Shown one piece after another: positions 10,101 through 22,101 of a stretch of DNA of 64,000 bases. The translations under genes were made by a program, and so were the position numbers. Numbering within the stretch: position 1 is the stretch's first letter; each line of letters opens with the position of its first letter. Origin of the DNA: Hemileia vastatrix (taxonomy: Eukaryota > Basidiomycota > Pucciniomycetes > Pucciniales > Zaghouaniaceae); contig JASXTE010000017.1 of assembly GCA_030280995.1 (NCBI GenBank), positions 25,308,498 through 25,372,497 on the forward strand, in the 5' to 3' direction. The notes below the pieces were generated by a model. That model was not told the DNA's origin and did not search any database. It was given only the letters and a program-made list of their open reading frames with translations.

Positions 10101-13100
10101 TTTTAATCTTACCCTTTTATTTATCCTTTAGCTTTTAAATATCAATTTTATTTTGGTAAAACTGATAACTTTCACATTTTTTTATATTTATTATATTATA
10201 TTATTAAAGTTGTAAAATCATCCAGTGTACATTCATTACACATGTTTTTGCTATACTAAAAACATTAATAATATAATGGTGACTAAAAAATAATCAAATA
10301 ATAAATATGGATTACACAGAAAGATCAAATACCCATAGACATTTTTAAAATGAATATAAGATTAACTGAAGAAGACTTGCACCCTAGCTACTCTCCATCA
10401 TAAAAGTGTCCAGCACAATTTCAGCTGAGCTTGTGCTGGACACTTTTGGTTGCATGCAGTCAGATGGGATAAATTTACTCAATGGAAGTTAAAATGAATT
10501 TTTGCTCAATCATTGTACAAGAAGTTGCTTTATACTGCTATACTATCCTCCTGATTTTTTGGAAAACATCAGGTGGACACTTTTATTAATTTTAAAAGAA
10601 AGAAAAAATATTCCAAATCTAGAACTGGTGGTGCAAATTTGGTCTGAAAACACAAATTATCTTTGATGGTAGAAATTTTATTTGAATGTTTAATTTCATA
10701 TTTAATCAATTTTATTTTACTTTTTTATTCCTGTTTTTGCTTTCTAATATCTATTTATTTATTGTAAAACTAATAATTTTCATATTTTTTTTACTTGTAT
10801 CTAATAAGATTATGAAAGATGTAGCATCTCCCAGTATGCATTTGGCTTACAAATTTTTTCAATACTAATAACATTAATATTATAATGTTGAAAAACAATG
10901 AATCAAATGATAAATATGAATGACACAGAAAGATCATATACAAGTAGATTTGTTTATAAGGAATACCTGATGAACTGAAGAAGACCTGCACCCTAGATAC
11001 TCACCATCATAAAAGTGTCCAGCATAAGTTCGGCCGAACTTGTGCTGGACACTTTTGGTTGCATGCAGTCAGATGGGATAATTTTGCTCAATCATTGCAA
11101 AATAAGTAGTTTGATATTTCCAAAATTTCCTCCTGATGAATTTTCAAAACTCATCAGGACACTTTCTTTGGTTTAACAAAAAAGAAAATATAGTGCAAGT
11201 TTAGCCCTGGTGCTGCACATTTGATCTAACACCACTACTAGTTATTGATTGTGGGAATTTTCCTTAGATTTTTTTTCTTATTTTATCCCTTTTATTTTAA
11301 TTTTTTATTGCTCATATTGCTTTGGATATCAATCTTTAATTTTTAAAATAAATAATTTTCATACTCTTATACCTTTATTTAATAATATATGATTAAAGGT
11401 GGAACACCACCTCGTATGCATTTTTCACACAAGTTATTACTATAGTAATAACGTTAACAATATAATGATGAAAAAAAATTAATCAAATGGTAAATTTAAA
11501 TGACACAGAAAGATCAAATTCCAGTGGAAATGTTTATAAGAATTCCCTTTTGAGTTTAAGAAGATTTGCTGTATGCCTACTCTCAATTATAAAAGTGTCC
11601 AGCACAAGTTCGGCCGAACTTGTGCTGGAAACTTTTGTTCAGGTGCTGTCAGATGGGATAAATTCTCTCTGTGGAAATTAAATTAAAAAAAATTCTAAAT
11701 AATTACATTAGAAGTAGTTTTGTATGGCTGAATTATCCACCTTGAGTTTTTCCAAACCTCAGGTGAAAAATTTTTTATCTTTAAAAAAAATTAAATTTTA
11801 TCAAATTTAGCCCTGATGGCACCCATTTGTTTCAACACCTCTACTGGCTCTTGAAGGCAGGAATTTTTCTTAAAATTTTTCTTCTTCATATTGAATCTCT
11901 TTTACTTTACTTTTTTATCACTCATGTTACAATTGGATATTAAATTATAATTTTGGAAAAGAAATCATTTTCTTATTTTTTTAACATTTTTTAATAATAT
12001 TATAAAAGGTGTAATATAACATGGCATGCATTTGGCTCACAAGTTTTTTCTGTACTAATAAAATTAATAAAATTCTAATTACAAAAGATTAATCAGATAA
12101 TAAAATATGAATAACACAGAAAGATCAAATACCATTTGACATGTTTTAAAAAAATAACAGTTACACTGAAGAAGACCTGCACCCTAGCTACTCTCCATCA
12201 TAAAAGTGTCCAGCACAAGTTCGGCCGAACTTGTGCTGGACACTTTTGGTCAGGTGCAGTCAGATAGGATCAATTCTCTCTATGGAAATGAAAAAAATTA
12301 TTTGATAAGAAACTTCACTAGATGTAGTTTGATATAGCTGAATTATCCACCTAGAGTTCATCCAAACCACAGGTACACAATTTTTTATCTTTAAAAAACA
12401 ATCAATTGAGTAAAATTTATCCCTGACGGCTCTCATTTGCTTCAACATCTCTACTGGCCTTTGATATTAGCAATAATACTTGGATTTCTTTTTTCATATT
12501 TGATAGCTTTAAATTAATTTTTTATTCTTCATATTGCTCTTAGATATCAATTAATAAATTTTAAAATAAATTATTTTAATATTTTTATACATTTTTTAAT
12601 AATATTATAAAATGTGTAACATCACTCAGTATGCATTTGGCACACAATTTTTTGCTATACTTATATAATTAATAATATAATTAAGATAAAAAATTAATCA
12701 AACAATATGTATGAGTGAGGCACAAAGATAAAATACCAGTAGACATGTTTGTAAGAAATACCAGATGAACTGAAGAAAAATTCTACCCCAGCCACTCTCC
12801 ATCATAGAAGTGTCCAGCACAAGTTCGGCCAAAAATGTGCTGGACACTTTTGGTCATGTGCAGTCAGATGGGATCAATTCTCTGTATAGCAACAGAAAAT
12901 TTTTTTTATCAAATTTTACTAGAAGTAGTTTGGTTTAGCTGGATCATCCACCTCCTGTTCTGCCCAATATCAGGTGTATAATCTTTTATCTTTAAAGAAA
13001 AGGTCACTTATTACAATTAAGCCCTGATGGCTCCCATTTGTTTTAACACTTCTATTGGCTCTTGATAGCAGGAATTTTACCAGTATTTTTTCATATTTTA

Positions 13101-15750
13101 ACTCTTTGACTTTTATTTCACTCTTTTATTCCTCTTTTTACTTTTAAATTTCAATTTAATTTTTGTAAAACTATTCCTTTCCATATTTATTTACAGCTAT
13201 TTTAAAAAATTATTGAAGGTATAACTTCACATGGTATGCATTTGGCACACATGTTTTTGCTATACTAAAAACATTAATAATATAATGGTGATAAAATATT
13301 AATCGGATGATAAATATGAAACATACAGACTGATCAAATACCAGTAGACATGTTTATGAGAAATACAAGATGAACGAACTGAAGAAAATTTCCACCCAAT
13401 CTACTCTCCATCATAAACGTGTCCAGCACAAGTTCGGCCGAACTTGTGCTGGACACTTTTAGTCACGCGCAGTCAGATGGGATCGATTCTCTATATGGCA
13501 ACAAAAAACATTTTTTTATTAAACTTCACCACAAGAAGTTTTGTTTAGCTGAATCATCCACCTGTTGTTCTTCCCAAACTCAGGTGTATAATTTTTTATC
13601 TTTAAAAAAAAGGTCACTTATTACAATTTAGCCCTGATGGCTCCCATTTTTTTCAACACTTCTACTGGCTCTTGAGAGCAAGATTTTTACTAGTATTTTG
13701 TTTTTCATAATTGATCTCTTTGAGATTAATTTTACCTTTTTATCCCTCATATTGCTTTTGTATATCAATTTATTTTTTGTAAAACAAATCATTTTCATAT
13801 TTTTTTACCTTTATTTAATAATATTATAAAAGGTGTAACATCACCCGGTATGAATTTGGCACACAAGTTTTTGCTATACTTATAATATTAATAATATAAT
13901 GGTGACAATAAATTAATCAAATGATATATATGAGTGAGGCACAAAGATCAAGTACCAATGGAAATGTTTATAAGAAATACCAGATTAACTGCAGAAAAAT
14001 TCTACCCTAGCTACTCTCCATCATAAATGTGTCCAGCACAAGTTCAGCCAAACTTGGGCTGGACACTTTTTGTCACATGCAGTCTGGTGTGATCAATTCT
14101 CTCTCAATCATTGAACTAGAAGTTGTTTGATATGGCTAAATGGTAATGCTGAAGTTTTTTTAAACCTCAGATTGGCACTTTTTTGTTTTTCAAAAAAGCA
14201 ATTATAGTCCAAGTTTAGCCTCACTGGTGGAAATTTGCCCCAACATGTCTACTTGCTCTTGATGACAGTATATTTATTTTAATTTTTTATTTTATATTTG
14301 ATTCTTTAATTTTACCTTTTTATCCCTCATATTGCTTTTGTATATCAATTTATTTTTTGTAAAACAAATCATTTTCATATTTTTTTACCTTTATTTAATA
14401 ATATTATAAAAGGTGTAACATCACCCGGTATGCATTTGGCACACGAGTTTTTGCTATACTTATAATATTAAGACATAATGGTGACAAAAAATCAATCAAA
14501 TGATAAATATGAGTGAGGCACAAAGATCAAATACCAGTGGACATGTTTATAAGAAATACCAGATGAACTGAAGAAAAATTCCACCCTAGCTAACCTCCAT
14601 CATAAAAGTGTCCAGCACAAGTTCGGCCGAACTTGTGCTGGACATTTTTGGTCACATGCAGTCTGATGTGATCAATTCTCTCTATTGCAATGAAGATGAA
14701 TTTTTCTTCAATAATTGCACTAGAAGTTGTTTGATATGGCAAAATTGTCATCCTGAAGTTTTGGTAAAGATTTAGTGGATTTTTTTTTATTTTTACAAAA
14801 AAGAAATTATAGTCCAAGTTTAGTACCACTGGTGGGCGTTCACCCCATCATGTCTACTTGCTTTTGATGGGAGGAATTTCACATTAATTTTTTATTTCAT
14901 ATTTGATCCCTTTAATTTTACCTTTTTATCCCTCATATTGCTTTTGGATATCAATTTATTTTTTGTAAAACAAATCATTTTCATATTTTTTTACCTTTAT
15001 TTAATAATATTATAAAAGGTGTAACATCACCCAGTATGCATTTGGCACATGAGTTTTTGCTATATTTATAATATTAAAACATAATGGTGACAAAAAATCA
15101 ATCAAATGATAAATATGAGTGAGGCACAAAGATCAAATACCAGTGGACATGTTTATAAGAAATACCAGATGAACTGAAGAAAAATTCCACCCTAGCTAAC
15201 CTCCATCATAAAAGTGTCCAGCACAAGTTCGGCCAAACTTGTGCTGGACACTTTTGGTCACATGCAGTCTGATGTGATCAATTCTCTCTATTGCAATGAA
15301 GATGAATTTTTCTTCAATAATTGCACTAGAAGTTGTTTGATATGGCAAAATTGTCATCCTGAAGTTTTGGTAAAGCTCCAGTGGATTTTTTTTTATTTTT
15401 ACAAAAAAGAAATTATAGTCCAAGTTTAGTGCCACTGGTGGGCGTTCACCCCATCATGTCTACTTGCTTTTGATGGGAGGAATTTCACATTAATTTTTTA
15501 TTTCATATTTGATCCCTTTAATTTTACCTTTTTATCCCTCATATTGCTTTTGGATATCAATTTATTTTTTGTAAAACAAATCATTTTCATATTTTTTTAC
15601 CTTTATTTAATAATATTATAAAAGGTGTAACATCACCCGGTATGCATTTGGCACATGAGTTTTTGCTATACTTATAATATTAATAACATAATGGTGACAA
15701 AAATCAATCAAATGATAAATATGAGTGAGGCACAAAGGTCAAATACCAAT
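7140..15750. repeat. ~600-bp tandem repeat array with 46-bp palindromes (copy 1)
   Basis: From 8579 a palindrome with arm AAAAGTGTCCAGCACAAGTT recurs about every 580-610 bp, near 8579, 9187, 9795, 10403, 11012, 11596, 12202, 12807, 13416, 14028, 14605 and 15211. Each is preceded by a block like CCCTAGCTACTCTCCATCAT and followed by GTGCAGTCAGATGGGATCAA. A second conserved block in every unit is TTTAATAATATTATAAAAGG followed by a GGTATGCATTTGGCAC motif. At least five shorter, more diverged palindromic units precede the regular array (7183-8010). The units at 14605 and 15211 are nearly identical, so they duplicated recently. Short ORFs across the palindromes are by-products of the repeat. Confidence 0.9.
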
Positions 15751-16339
15751 TAATCAATAGTTCTTTTTAATATTATAAATTTTTTGCTTAAATAAAATGG
15801 TAATAATGAATTATATTTTTCATCCACAATTCCACTCTAATGATTCCCCCTACACAAAAAGGGTTCACTTGGTCCTTTCTTTACTGCTTGTGCATATATT
15901 TTATTGCCCACAGTACTACAATTTTTTGTAGTGATTATCCCACATCTGATTCAGGAATATTTTTAAACAATATAAGTTTTTTTTAAAAAGACCTTATCAT
16001 ATCCAATATCCCACAAAAAATACAACCTGTTTTTGTATTAAAGCCCATTAATTATTAAGAAATTGTTAAAATAATTAGATTAGACCCTGGCACAGCTAGA
16101 TCCATACCAATCGACCTAAAGTCTTTTCAATATTGAAAACAATTAAATAAAATTATGATATCATACTAAATTATGGGAACCAACCATAATTCAGCACTTC
16201 TCATTTGCTCTGCTACAAAATGAGTGCATGTAGCATTTTTCTAACGTCGGACTGTTTTTCTTCCTTCCCTCACACCTTTAGTCCAGAATGAAAATTTAGT
16301 ATGAGTTTTGGTCAAAATGGTTTGCCAGTGTTATCTGTA

Positions 16340-16700
16340 TGCCATATGAATTCATATTGCATATTTCTATTTATGCATAAAATATACTCGTTAAGCATCA
16401 TTTTTTTTGCATTTTTCAATCATTATGCATATTTATGCATATTCATATGCATATTCATTATACAGATTTATATGCATATTAATATATTTTATTCATATAC
16501 GTATATGCACCTTTTTTTTGCAAATTCAATATGCATATTTTTAATGCATATTCAATATGCATATTTTTATTCATATTTATGCATATTTTTATGCATATTC
16601 AATATCCATATTTTTTATGCATAATCACTATGCATATTTTTATGCATATTTTTATGCATATTTTTAATGCATATTTATTCTTCATAGTCATTATGCATAC
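16340..16700. repeat. TGCATATT minisatellite (copy 1)
   Basis: A run of TGCATATT, ATGCATATTTTTATGCAT and TTCAATATGCAT variants. The homologous run in copy 2 (57900-58250) differs in length, so the array is unstable. Confidence 0.8.
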
Positions 16701-17039
16701 ACTTTGGATAGGCAATTCACATCAATTTTAAGCATGCAATAAGTATTCACCATGCAAATTCAAATGCATCTGCATCTATATCATACACGCAACATATATT
16801 CAAGTTTAATATTTGAATATTAAGGTATGCTAAGTGATGTTGTTCAACCTTTTGCCAAACCTGAGATTAACTGATGTTCAATGTGGTTCTTAAGCTCTGC
16901 TCAAGGAGGGATTGTTCTGGATTCAATCTGTGACAGTTTATTTTTTCAATGTTTTTTCATCAGATTTAAAAACATCTTTCTGACAGTTTCAGGATGGTTT
17001 CCCAACAGTTTCCTGACTAATTCCTAATAGTTTCAAAAA

Positions 17040-17080
17040 GAGGGAACTGCTAGCAGTTCACCCCCAGATTTCCCGTGGTG
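17040..17080. repeat. Right terminal inverted repeat of CACTA-like copy 1
   Basis: A 41-bp end whose reverse complement starts CACCACGGGAAATCTGGGGG and contains the palindrome GAACTGCTAGCAGTTC. It matches the right end of copy 2 at 58593-58633 exactly where I compared them, and is followed by TAT, the same trinucleotide as at copy 2. Confidence 0.85.
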
Positions 17081-17083
17081 TAT

Positions 17084-18014
17084 GGGTACTAGATAATATT
17101 GATTTCCATAAAATGGAAGATTTATGTGATCCTGATGGTTTAAATACTGAAATTCTTTCCTCAATAAAGAAAACAGATCACCCTGAATCCAATCTTATCC
17201 GAATGCTCATGTAATTAATGATCCAAAGTGACCACTGCCGTTCTTCATGGGTATCTCTTATATCATCTTCACTTTATCTGACCGCACATGAATTCAGCTA
17301 GCTTCCATCACATGAAAACATTAACTCAGATTGTCCAATTGAACGTGGTCTTCAGCTTCTAGCTCACCTTTCAAATCTGAAGAGTCCGATTGCTGATGGC
17401 TTAGAAGTTGTTCCCACTGCACTTCAAACCCGTGATATATCAATGTCAACTCTTCTTCAAATCAGCAATATTATCATTGATATAATTATGTCAATTATCA
17501 TTCTTAAATCAAAATATTGTGCTGCAACAATACCAAGTGGCAAGACTAGTGAAGCTCATCAATCAAGTGAGAAAAACGAAAATACTGAACTGACTATAAT
17601 GAGACAGAAACAAAAGGCTGCACTAAACAAAATAAATTCTGAATACTCCCACCACCAATATCAATCTTTCACATTCTATATAATTTATGGTGTCTGTGGT
17701 TTATTTCTGAGCTCTCAAGATCATAGATTGGCTTCAGCAGCTGATTGCTTGGAGGTAATATCAGAAGTTAAGTTTCTTAATTTACATGAAAAAAAAAATC
17801 ATTTGATGGAAGAAATAATTTGGAAAAATTTAAATAACTATATTTAAACATTAATAAAACCTTTTATGAGCAAGTGTGATCCATTTCCTTTAAAATTTGA
17901 TACCCCAAGTCCTCCGGGAATTGCTAGGGCTATTTCTGCAGATTTTCTTAATCACTGGAGCTCCATTCAGCCAATATCACCTTTTTTTGCTAAACATAGC
18001 CTTTCAATAAATTA
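17084..18014 (+). pseudogene. Frameshifted protein-coding relic, unrecognised family
   Basis: Directly after the copy 1 terminus three frames show protein-like composition in series. About 17086-17212 encodes VLDNIDFHKMEDLCDPDG and ends LIRMLM-stop. About 17225-17847 encodes a segment containing SDCPIERGLQLLAHLSNLKS, then a hydrophobic stretch around SNIIIDIIMSIII and a Lys-rich tail, with one in-frame TAG near 17300. A third piece, 17850-18014, encodes a segment containing KCDPFPLKFDTPSPPG. At least two frameshifts or lost introns separate them. The left part of the gene was cut away by the transposon. I do not recognise the family. It could be a host gene or a passenger or transposase gene of a larger element. 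Confidence 0.45.
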
Positions 18015-18813
18015 ATATTCCAACATGTTAATAGATAAATTTCTGTCTATATGATTTATCTTGTATAATTCATGTTATTTTCCTTCAAATACGTCAAAAA
18101 TGTGACCATCTTTGAAATTTATTAAGTAACCTTTGACATGATTTTCTAAATTAATTATTAAAAAAAATTATTGAAAGTCCAGCAATAACAAAGATTTTAA
18201 AATCTACTTATATGATTTCAAATACTTGTATTAAATTCTTAAATATTTTATTTTTTATATAAAAATATGATAACTGCTCTAGTTTCGTTACTTTAACTTT
18301 AATATTATATAATCTATTAATTATTAATAATATTTTTGTTGAGTGTAACATTTTTAATCAGAAGTAGAACAATTTAAATAATTAAATGAGTACATTTTTA
18401 AAAAAATACAATTTAAACTATTATTGATTCAAAATTCTTTCATCAACTCTTTATTATTAACTTTTTTATTAATAAGCCTGTTTGACCTAAAATACTATAC
18501 AGTTAATTTGGTAGGATTAAAAGCACATTTTTATGGCTAATATATTTCAAATTCTTTATTATAGTTTTTTTATTTTAGAACCTTTGCTACCAATTTAATA
18601 AAAATGACATTTAAAGATTTCACAACTTATATATTTCCTCAAAAGGAAAGCAAATTTTCTTATAATAATATGAAAAAAAATTATTTTATTTCACAAATAA
18701 AAAAAATAGATAATACTATAATTATCAAAACTGAAAATGTTACAGCTACTCCCAGTATTTATCATGTTTAATTTTGCATTAAGTTGTGTATATATAATAT
18801 AAATTTTTAATAT
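18015..18813. other. AT-rich spacer, nothing recognised
   Basis: About 800 bp of A/T-rich sequence with short homopolymers. I see no ORF, terminal repeat or tandem array. Confidence 0.7.
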
Positions 18814-19973
18814 TTAAATATCTTGATTTTTTAGATTTGTCTTAACATTAGATAAATAATACTTTGCTGAATTTATTTCTTCCTCTATTAAGTCATCTCT
18901 TTTCAAAAAAACTCTCAAAGCACTAATCAAATATTTATACCTATCTTTTTCTTCTTTAATTTCCAAGTACTCTGAAATATCAATATCAAAAACATTAATC
19001 TTTTCTATAGCATGAAAAAGTCTAGTGCTGATTTGAATAGAAGAACCTATCCTAGTGAAGCCAGGAATTTCGTGACATCTTGAGGTAAAATGTTTTAGTT
19101 GTTTGGCAGGCCATAATGTTACTGTTATTCCTTTAGTTGCTTCAAAGTTGATTTTACTTCAAATTTCGGGAAACATAAGTTCTCCACCTGTTTGTCGTGG
19201 TTGGGTCTTATCATACTTCATATGAATGGTATTGTTTTCTGTATCTTTAGGAAAAAATATTCCTAAAGTATACTCACTTGCATCCTTATCAAGATGAACC
19301 TCATTGGAGAACCCATTACCATTTGCTCCAGATGTCCAAGTTAAATTACTAGCAAATGGTACACCCTCTTCTTCACTAGAAACTTTTGAAAATCCAGGAA
19401 TACCAAGTTTTGCACAAAGATTAGTTGCCTTGTTGTACTTTACATATGATATTTTTTTAAAAAAATATTCAAAGTACATTGCAATCCTCTTTATTCATTT
19501 TTTATATTCATCTGTTTGTACAATATCATCAGTGTATTCATCTGAAAGGAAAAGCATTCAAAAATTCAGTATTTAAATTAAAAAAAGTGATACTTATGAA
19601 TATATAAAGATTTCTTCCTATCTAAAATAAAGCCACCACCAAACATTTTTCCAAAACCACCAGCTCTTCGATGATAACCATTATTTTTAATTTCATGTTT
19701 GCAGTAAGAAAGATCCTTAATGCATTGCACCGTAGCTTCTAACATATCTAGTTCTTTGAGCTCATGAATTTCAAAAGTCTGCACAAGAACATTAGGTATT
19801 AAGACACCTTTTGGTTTATAAATACTACATCCAGGAAAAAAATTGTAATAATTATTGCAATCTGTCATATTATTTGCATAAGATCGTGCATAGAAATGTG
19901 GCTTCTTCCCATTTGTATTCATTCCAAGAGCGTTTACAAGTTTCATTCCAGTAGCAATGTCTTTTTCCCACAT
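18814..19973 (-). pseudogene. Tet-like 2OG-Fe(II) oxygenase relic
   Basis: The upstream segment (19973-19610) encodes a conserved-looking region (ALGMNTNGKKPHFYARSYAN, later GGFGKMFGGGF). A second segment in one frame (about 19560-18814) has, in order, an H-x-D pair in SNEVHLDKDASEYTLGIFFP, a GGELMFPE turn, VTLWPAKQLKHFTSRCH with candidate distal histidines, and TRIGSSIQISTRLF with a candidate 2-oxoglutarate-binding arginine. That HxD...H...R order is the double-stranded beta-helix signature of 2OG-Fe(II) dioxygenases, and the wording resembles the Tet-like oxygenases abundant in rust fungi. The segment is broken by two in-frame TGA codons, near 19506 and 19158, and the intron between the segments (possible GTATCA...CTTTCAG) does not keep the frame. 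Family assignment is from memory of motifs. Confidence 0.55.
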
Positions 19974-20137
19974 ATTGTTAGAGTTCTTCCCGTGCCGTTT
20001 TTTTTTTCAAATTGTTACTCATTGATGGTTCAATCCTAAGAGAATTCAATTTTGATTTAAAATAGAAAAAAATTAAAAATTAGAAAATAGTAACATAATT
20101 TCAATAATCAGTCAATGATACCTTTAACTTTATCATA

Positions 20138-20398
20138 CACCACACAATATGGGGGGCGGACTTGCTAGTGAGTCCGCAACCTTGGACCCAAACTCACCAT
20201 AGATTGAACACACATTGAGCTATTGATAAAGGAACCATACAATCAGGGATGAACACCACTCAGCAGAACAGTTTTAGGTGGGTGTTCAAGTAGAGTTCAG
20301 TATGGGTTCAGTATGAGTTCAGTCTGAGTTCCATCTGAGTTCCATCTGAGTTCAGGTTGAGGACTTGCTAGCAAGTCCACCCCCTATATTGCGTAGTG
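20138..20398. mobile_element. 261-bp CACTA-type MITE, copy 1
   Basis: The ends are imperfect 38-bp inverted repeats: left CACCACACAATATGGGGGG, right (reverse complement) CACTACGCAATATAGGGGG. Each carries a GCTAGC-centred palindrome such as GGACTTGCTAGCAAGTCC. The TSD is ATA (20135-20137 and 20399-20401). The interior near the right end holds ~11-bp direct repeats of the type GAGTTCAGTCT/GAGTTCCATCT, like CACTA subterminal repeats. It has no coding capacity. An element of identical length lies at 50972-51232. Confidence 0.92.
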
Positions 20399-20401
20399 AT
20401 A

Positions 20402-20770
20402 TCTTCAATATTAGAAATACAAAAGTTAGCATATCTACATATTAGTAAATTTATATACTTTCTCTTTATTTCAAATATTAAGAAAGTGTTTCAAAGGTAT
20501 ACTTTATTAAATTATACATATAAAGAGTATAGCTTTATCCTGTATGCATTCAGCAAGTACGAGATTTGGCTCTACACTTAATATTAATAATATAATGAAA
20601 GTATAACTCCAATACACTAGTAATATAAAAAAATTTACAGAATTATCATATCCACATATATAAAATGAAAAATCTTACTCTGACCAATATATTGACTTAG
20701 AAAGTAATACTTCAATAAATTATTAATTTTTAAATTGTAGCATTGTCCTGTATGCTTTCAGCAAGTACGA
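20402..20770. repeat. Diverged satellite-like sequence interrupted by element B
   Basis: It contains TCCTGTATGCATTCAGCAAG (about 20537) and GTCCTGTATGCTTTCAGCAA (about 20748), each in a context with AATATTAATAATATAATG. The same motif recurs beyond element B at about 31755. The layout resembles the block GGTATGCATTTGGCAC plus TATTAATAATATAATGG of the CACTA-like tandem units, so this is probably a distant relative of that repeat. Element B inserted inside one unit. Confidence 0.55.
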
Positions 20771-21927
20771 TGTGGTAGCCTAAAGTTTAGTACGGCACCT
20801 AAGTACGTAAATGGATTTATTACGGCGTGCAAGATTGGCGTTATTATTTTTTATAAAAGGGTTTTATTTAATTTATTGGAGTTTAAAATATGAAGAAATT
20901 GGTCACGAGCGAATGCCTACACAAATACAATTTATTTTACGGAGAAAACTTATTTTTACGGTCTGAAAAATTTATAAGTATTAAGTCGAGTCACTCAAGA
21001 ACCTTGGGAAATTTTCCCAGAATTTTTACTATTTTTCTTATATTTTTAAATGAATTTTAAAGTTTTATAGAAATATTTACGTTTTCAAAAATTACTTAAC
21101 TTTGATGAATTTTCACGGGGTAATTAGAGCTGCGCAGACTACGAAAATTAGTTTGGTAGGTAAAGGGGATGTAGCTCTATTATGTGTAATTTTTCTAGAA
21201 TTTTTATTATGGTTTTAAGGTTCTAAATTGAGTTCGGAAGTCCGGACGGACTCCGTTTCGACTCCGTACGGACTCCGTACGGACTCCGCTTTGACTCCGT
21301 ACGGACTCCGTACGGACTCCGTAAGGGCTCCGGATTGACTCTGGAAGAGCTCTGGAGGGGAAAACTTAGGCACGTGACTAGGAATACTTAAGCGCTTCTC
21401 AAACTCGAAATTGAGAAGGGGGACACATCATACAGCTTAATCATTGACCACCACGGTCTCATTTTTTATTACTCAACAAATTAAATAAATTTTTAATACC
21501 CTTATAACTTTATATTTATATACATATAACATTTAGAAATACTACTCAACAGTTTAAATCACACTTCATACAGGGTATCTTTAGAAAGGTCTTCATCACT
21601 GGGACTTGATTATTGCTGTCTCATAAAAATTCAAATTATTATAAAAACATAAAAGTCAATCTTTTCAGATCTTTCACTGGTACACCTTAATTGTTGTTAT
21701 CAGTATTTCTTTCTCAACAGCCACTTTCATTAAATCTCAATAAGCGTTAAATATTATAGAGTTTCATTATTTTTTTATCAATCAGATCCAAGTAGATTGG
21801 TTAGCTTAGTGATTTATAATTCCCATTTTGTTATTTTTATTGGAAGGACGGGGTTTTCAGCTAAATCCACATATCTCCTCTGGATTCTGCTTACAGCAAG
21901 GCGACTGTAAGAGTTTACCTTACCATA
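20771..21927 (+). repeat. 5' LTR of element B
   Basis: Runs from TGTGGTAGCC to TACCATA. A TATA-box-like TTATAAAAGGG lies about 80 bp in (20851-20861). A 10-bp minisatellite of the type GACTCCGTAC spans about 21243-21330. Confidence 0.95.
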
Positions 21928-21929
21928 TT

Positions 21930-21946
21930 TGGTGCCCAACGTGGGG
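21930..21946 (+). other. Primer-binding-site candidate of element B
   Basis: TGGTGCCCAACGTGGGG, two bases inside the LTR, starting with TGG as expected for pairing to a tRNA 3' CCA. Confidence 0.7.
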
Positions 21947-22101
21947 TTTGAAATCTCTAGCTTTTTCTAGGACTTACTTGGATCTAGGACTTTCTTAGCC
22001 TGCAAGAGGCTTATTCTCTGGAACTCAAATTGGATTTTTGTTATTGGCCTGCAAGAGGCTTGTTATTTTAACAGTTGTTAACGCTTTTCTTATGTTTTGG
22101 G

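Larger units (their letters stand above)
6967..17080. mobile_element. CACTA-like DNA transposon, copy 1 (left ~375 bp split off by element A)
   Basis: This is co-linear with 48764-58633 (copy 2), which gives the full structure: 41-bp terminal inverted repeats starting CACCA and a 3-bp target duplication. Here the right terminus ends at 17080 and is followed by TAT. The left ~375 bp lie beyond element A, outside the window. Inside I see no transposase or any plausible gene, only a ~600-bp tandem array, a TGCATATT minisatellite and AT-rich sequence, so it is non-autonomous. The classification as CACTA/EnSpm-like rests on CACCA/CACTA-type ends and 3-bp duplications. Confidence 0.85.

Noticed and set aside
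9189..15435. Recurring small peptides beginning MSSTSSAELVLDTFG or ending CAGHFYDGG in the tandem units
   Set aside because: They are translations of the palindrome and its flank on either strand; frames break differently in each unit, so there is no coding selection.
7140..15750. CRISPR-like array
   Set aside because: Units are ~600 bp with long homologous interiors, not short repeats with unique spacers, and the DNA is eukaryotic.
16301..16731. Tyr/Ile/Phe-rich open frames at 16301-16731 and 57866-58362
   Set aside because: They are translations of the TGCATATT minisatellite.
17290..17305. GCTAGC in CAGCTAGCTTCC as another CACTA-type terminus
   Set aside because: No CACYA tip, no extended palindrome arms, and it lies within the coding-like relic.
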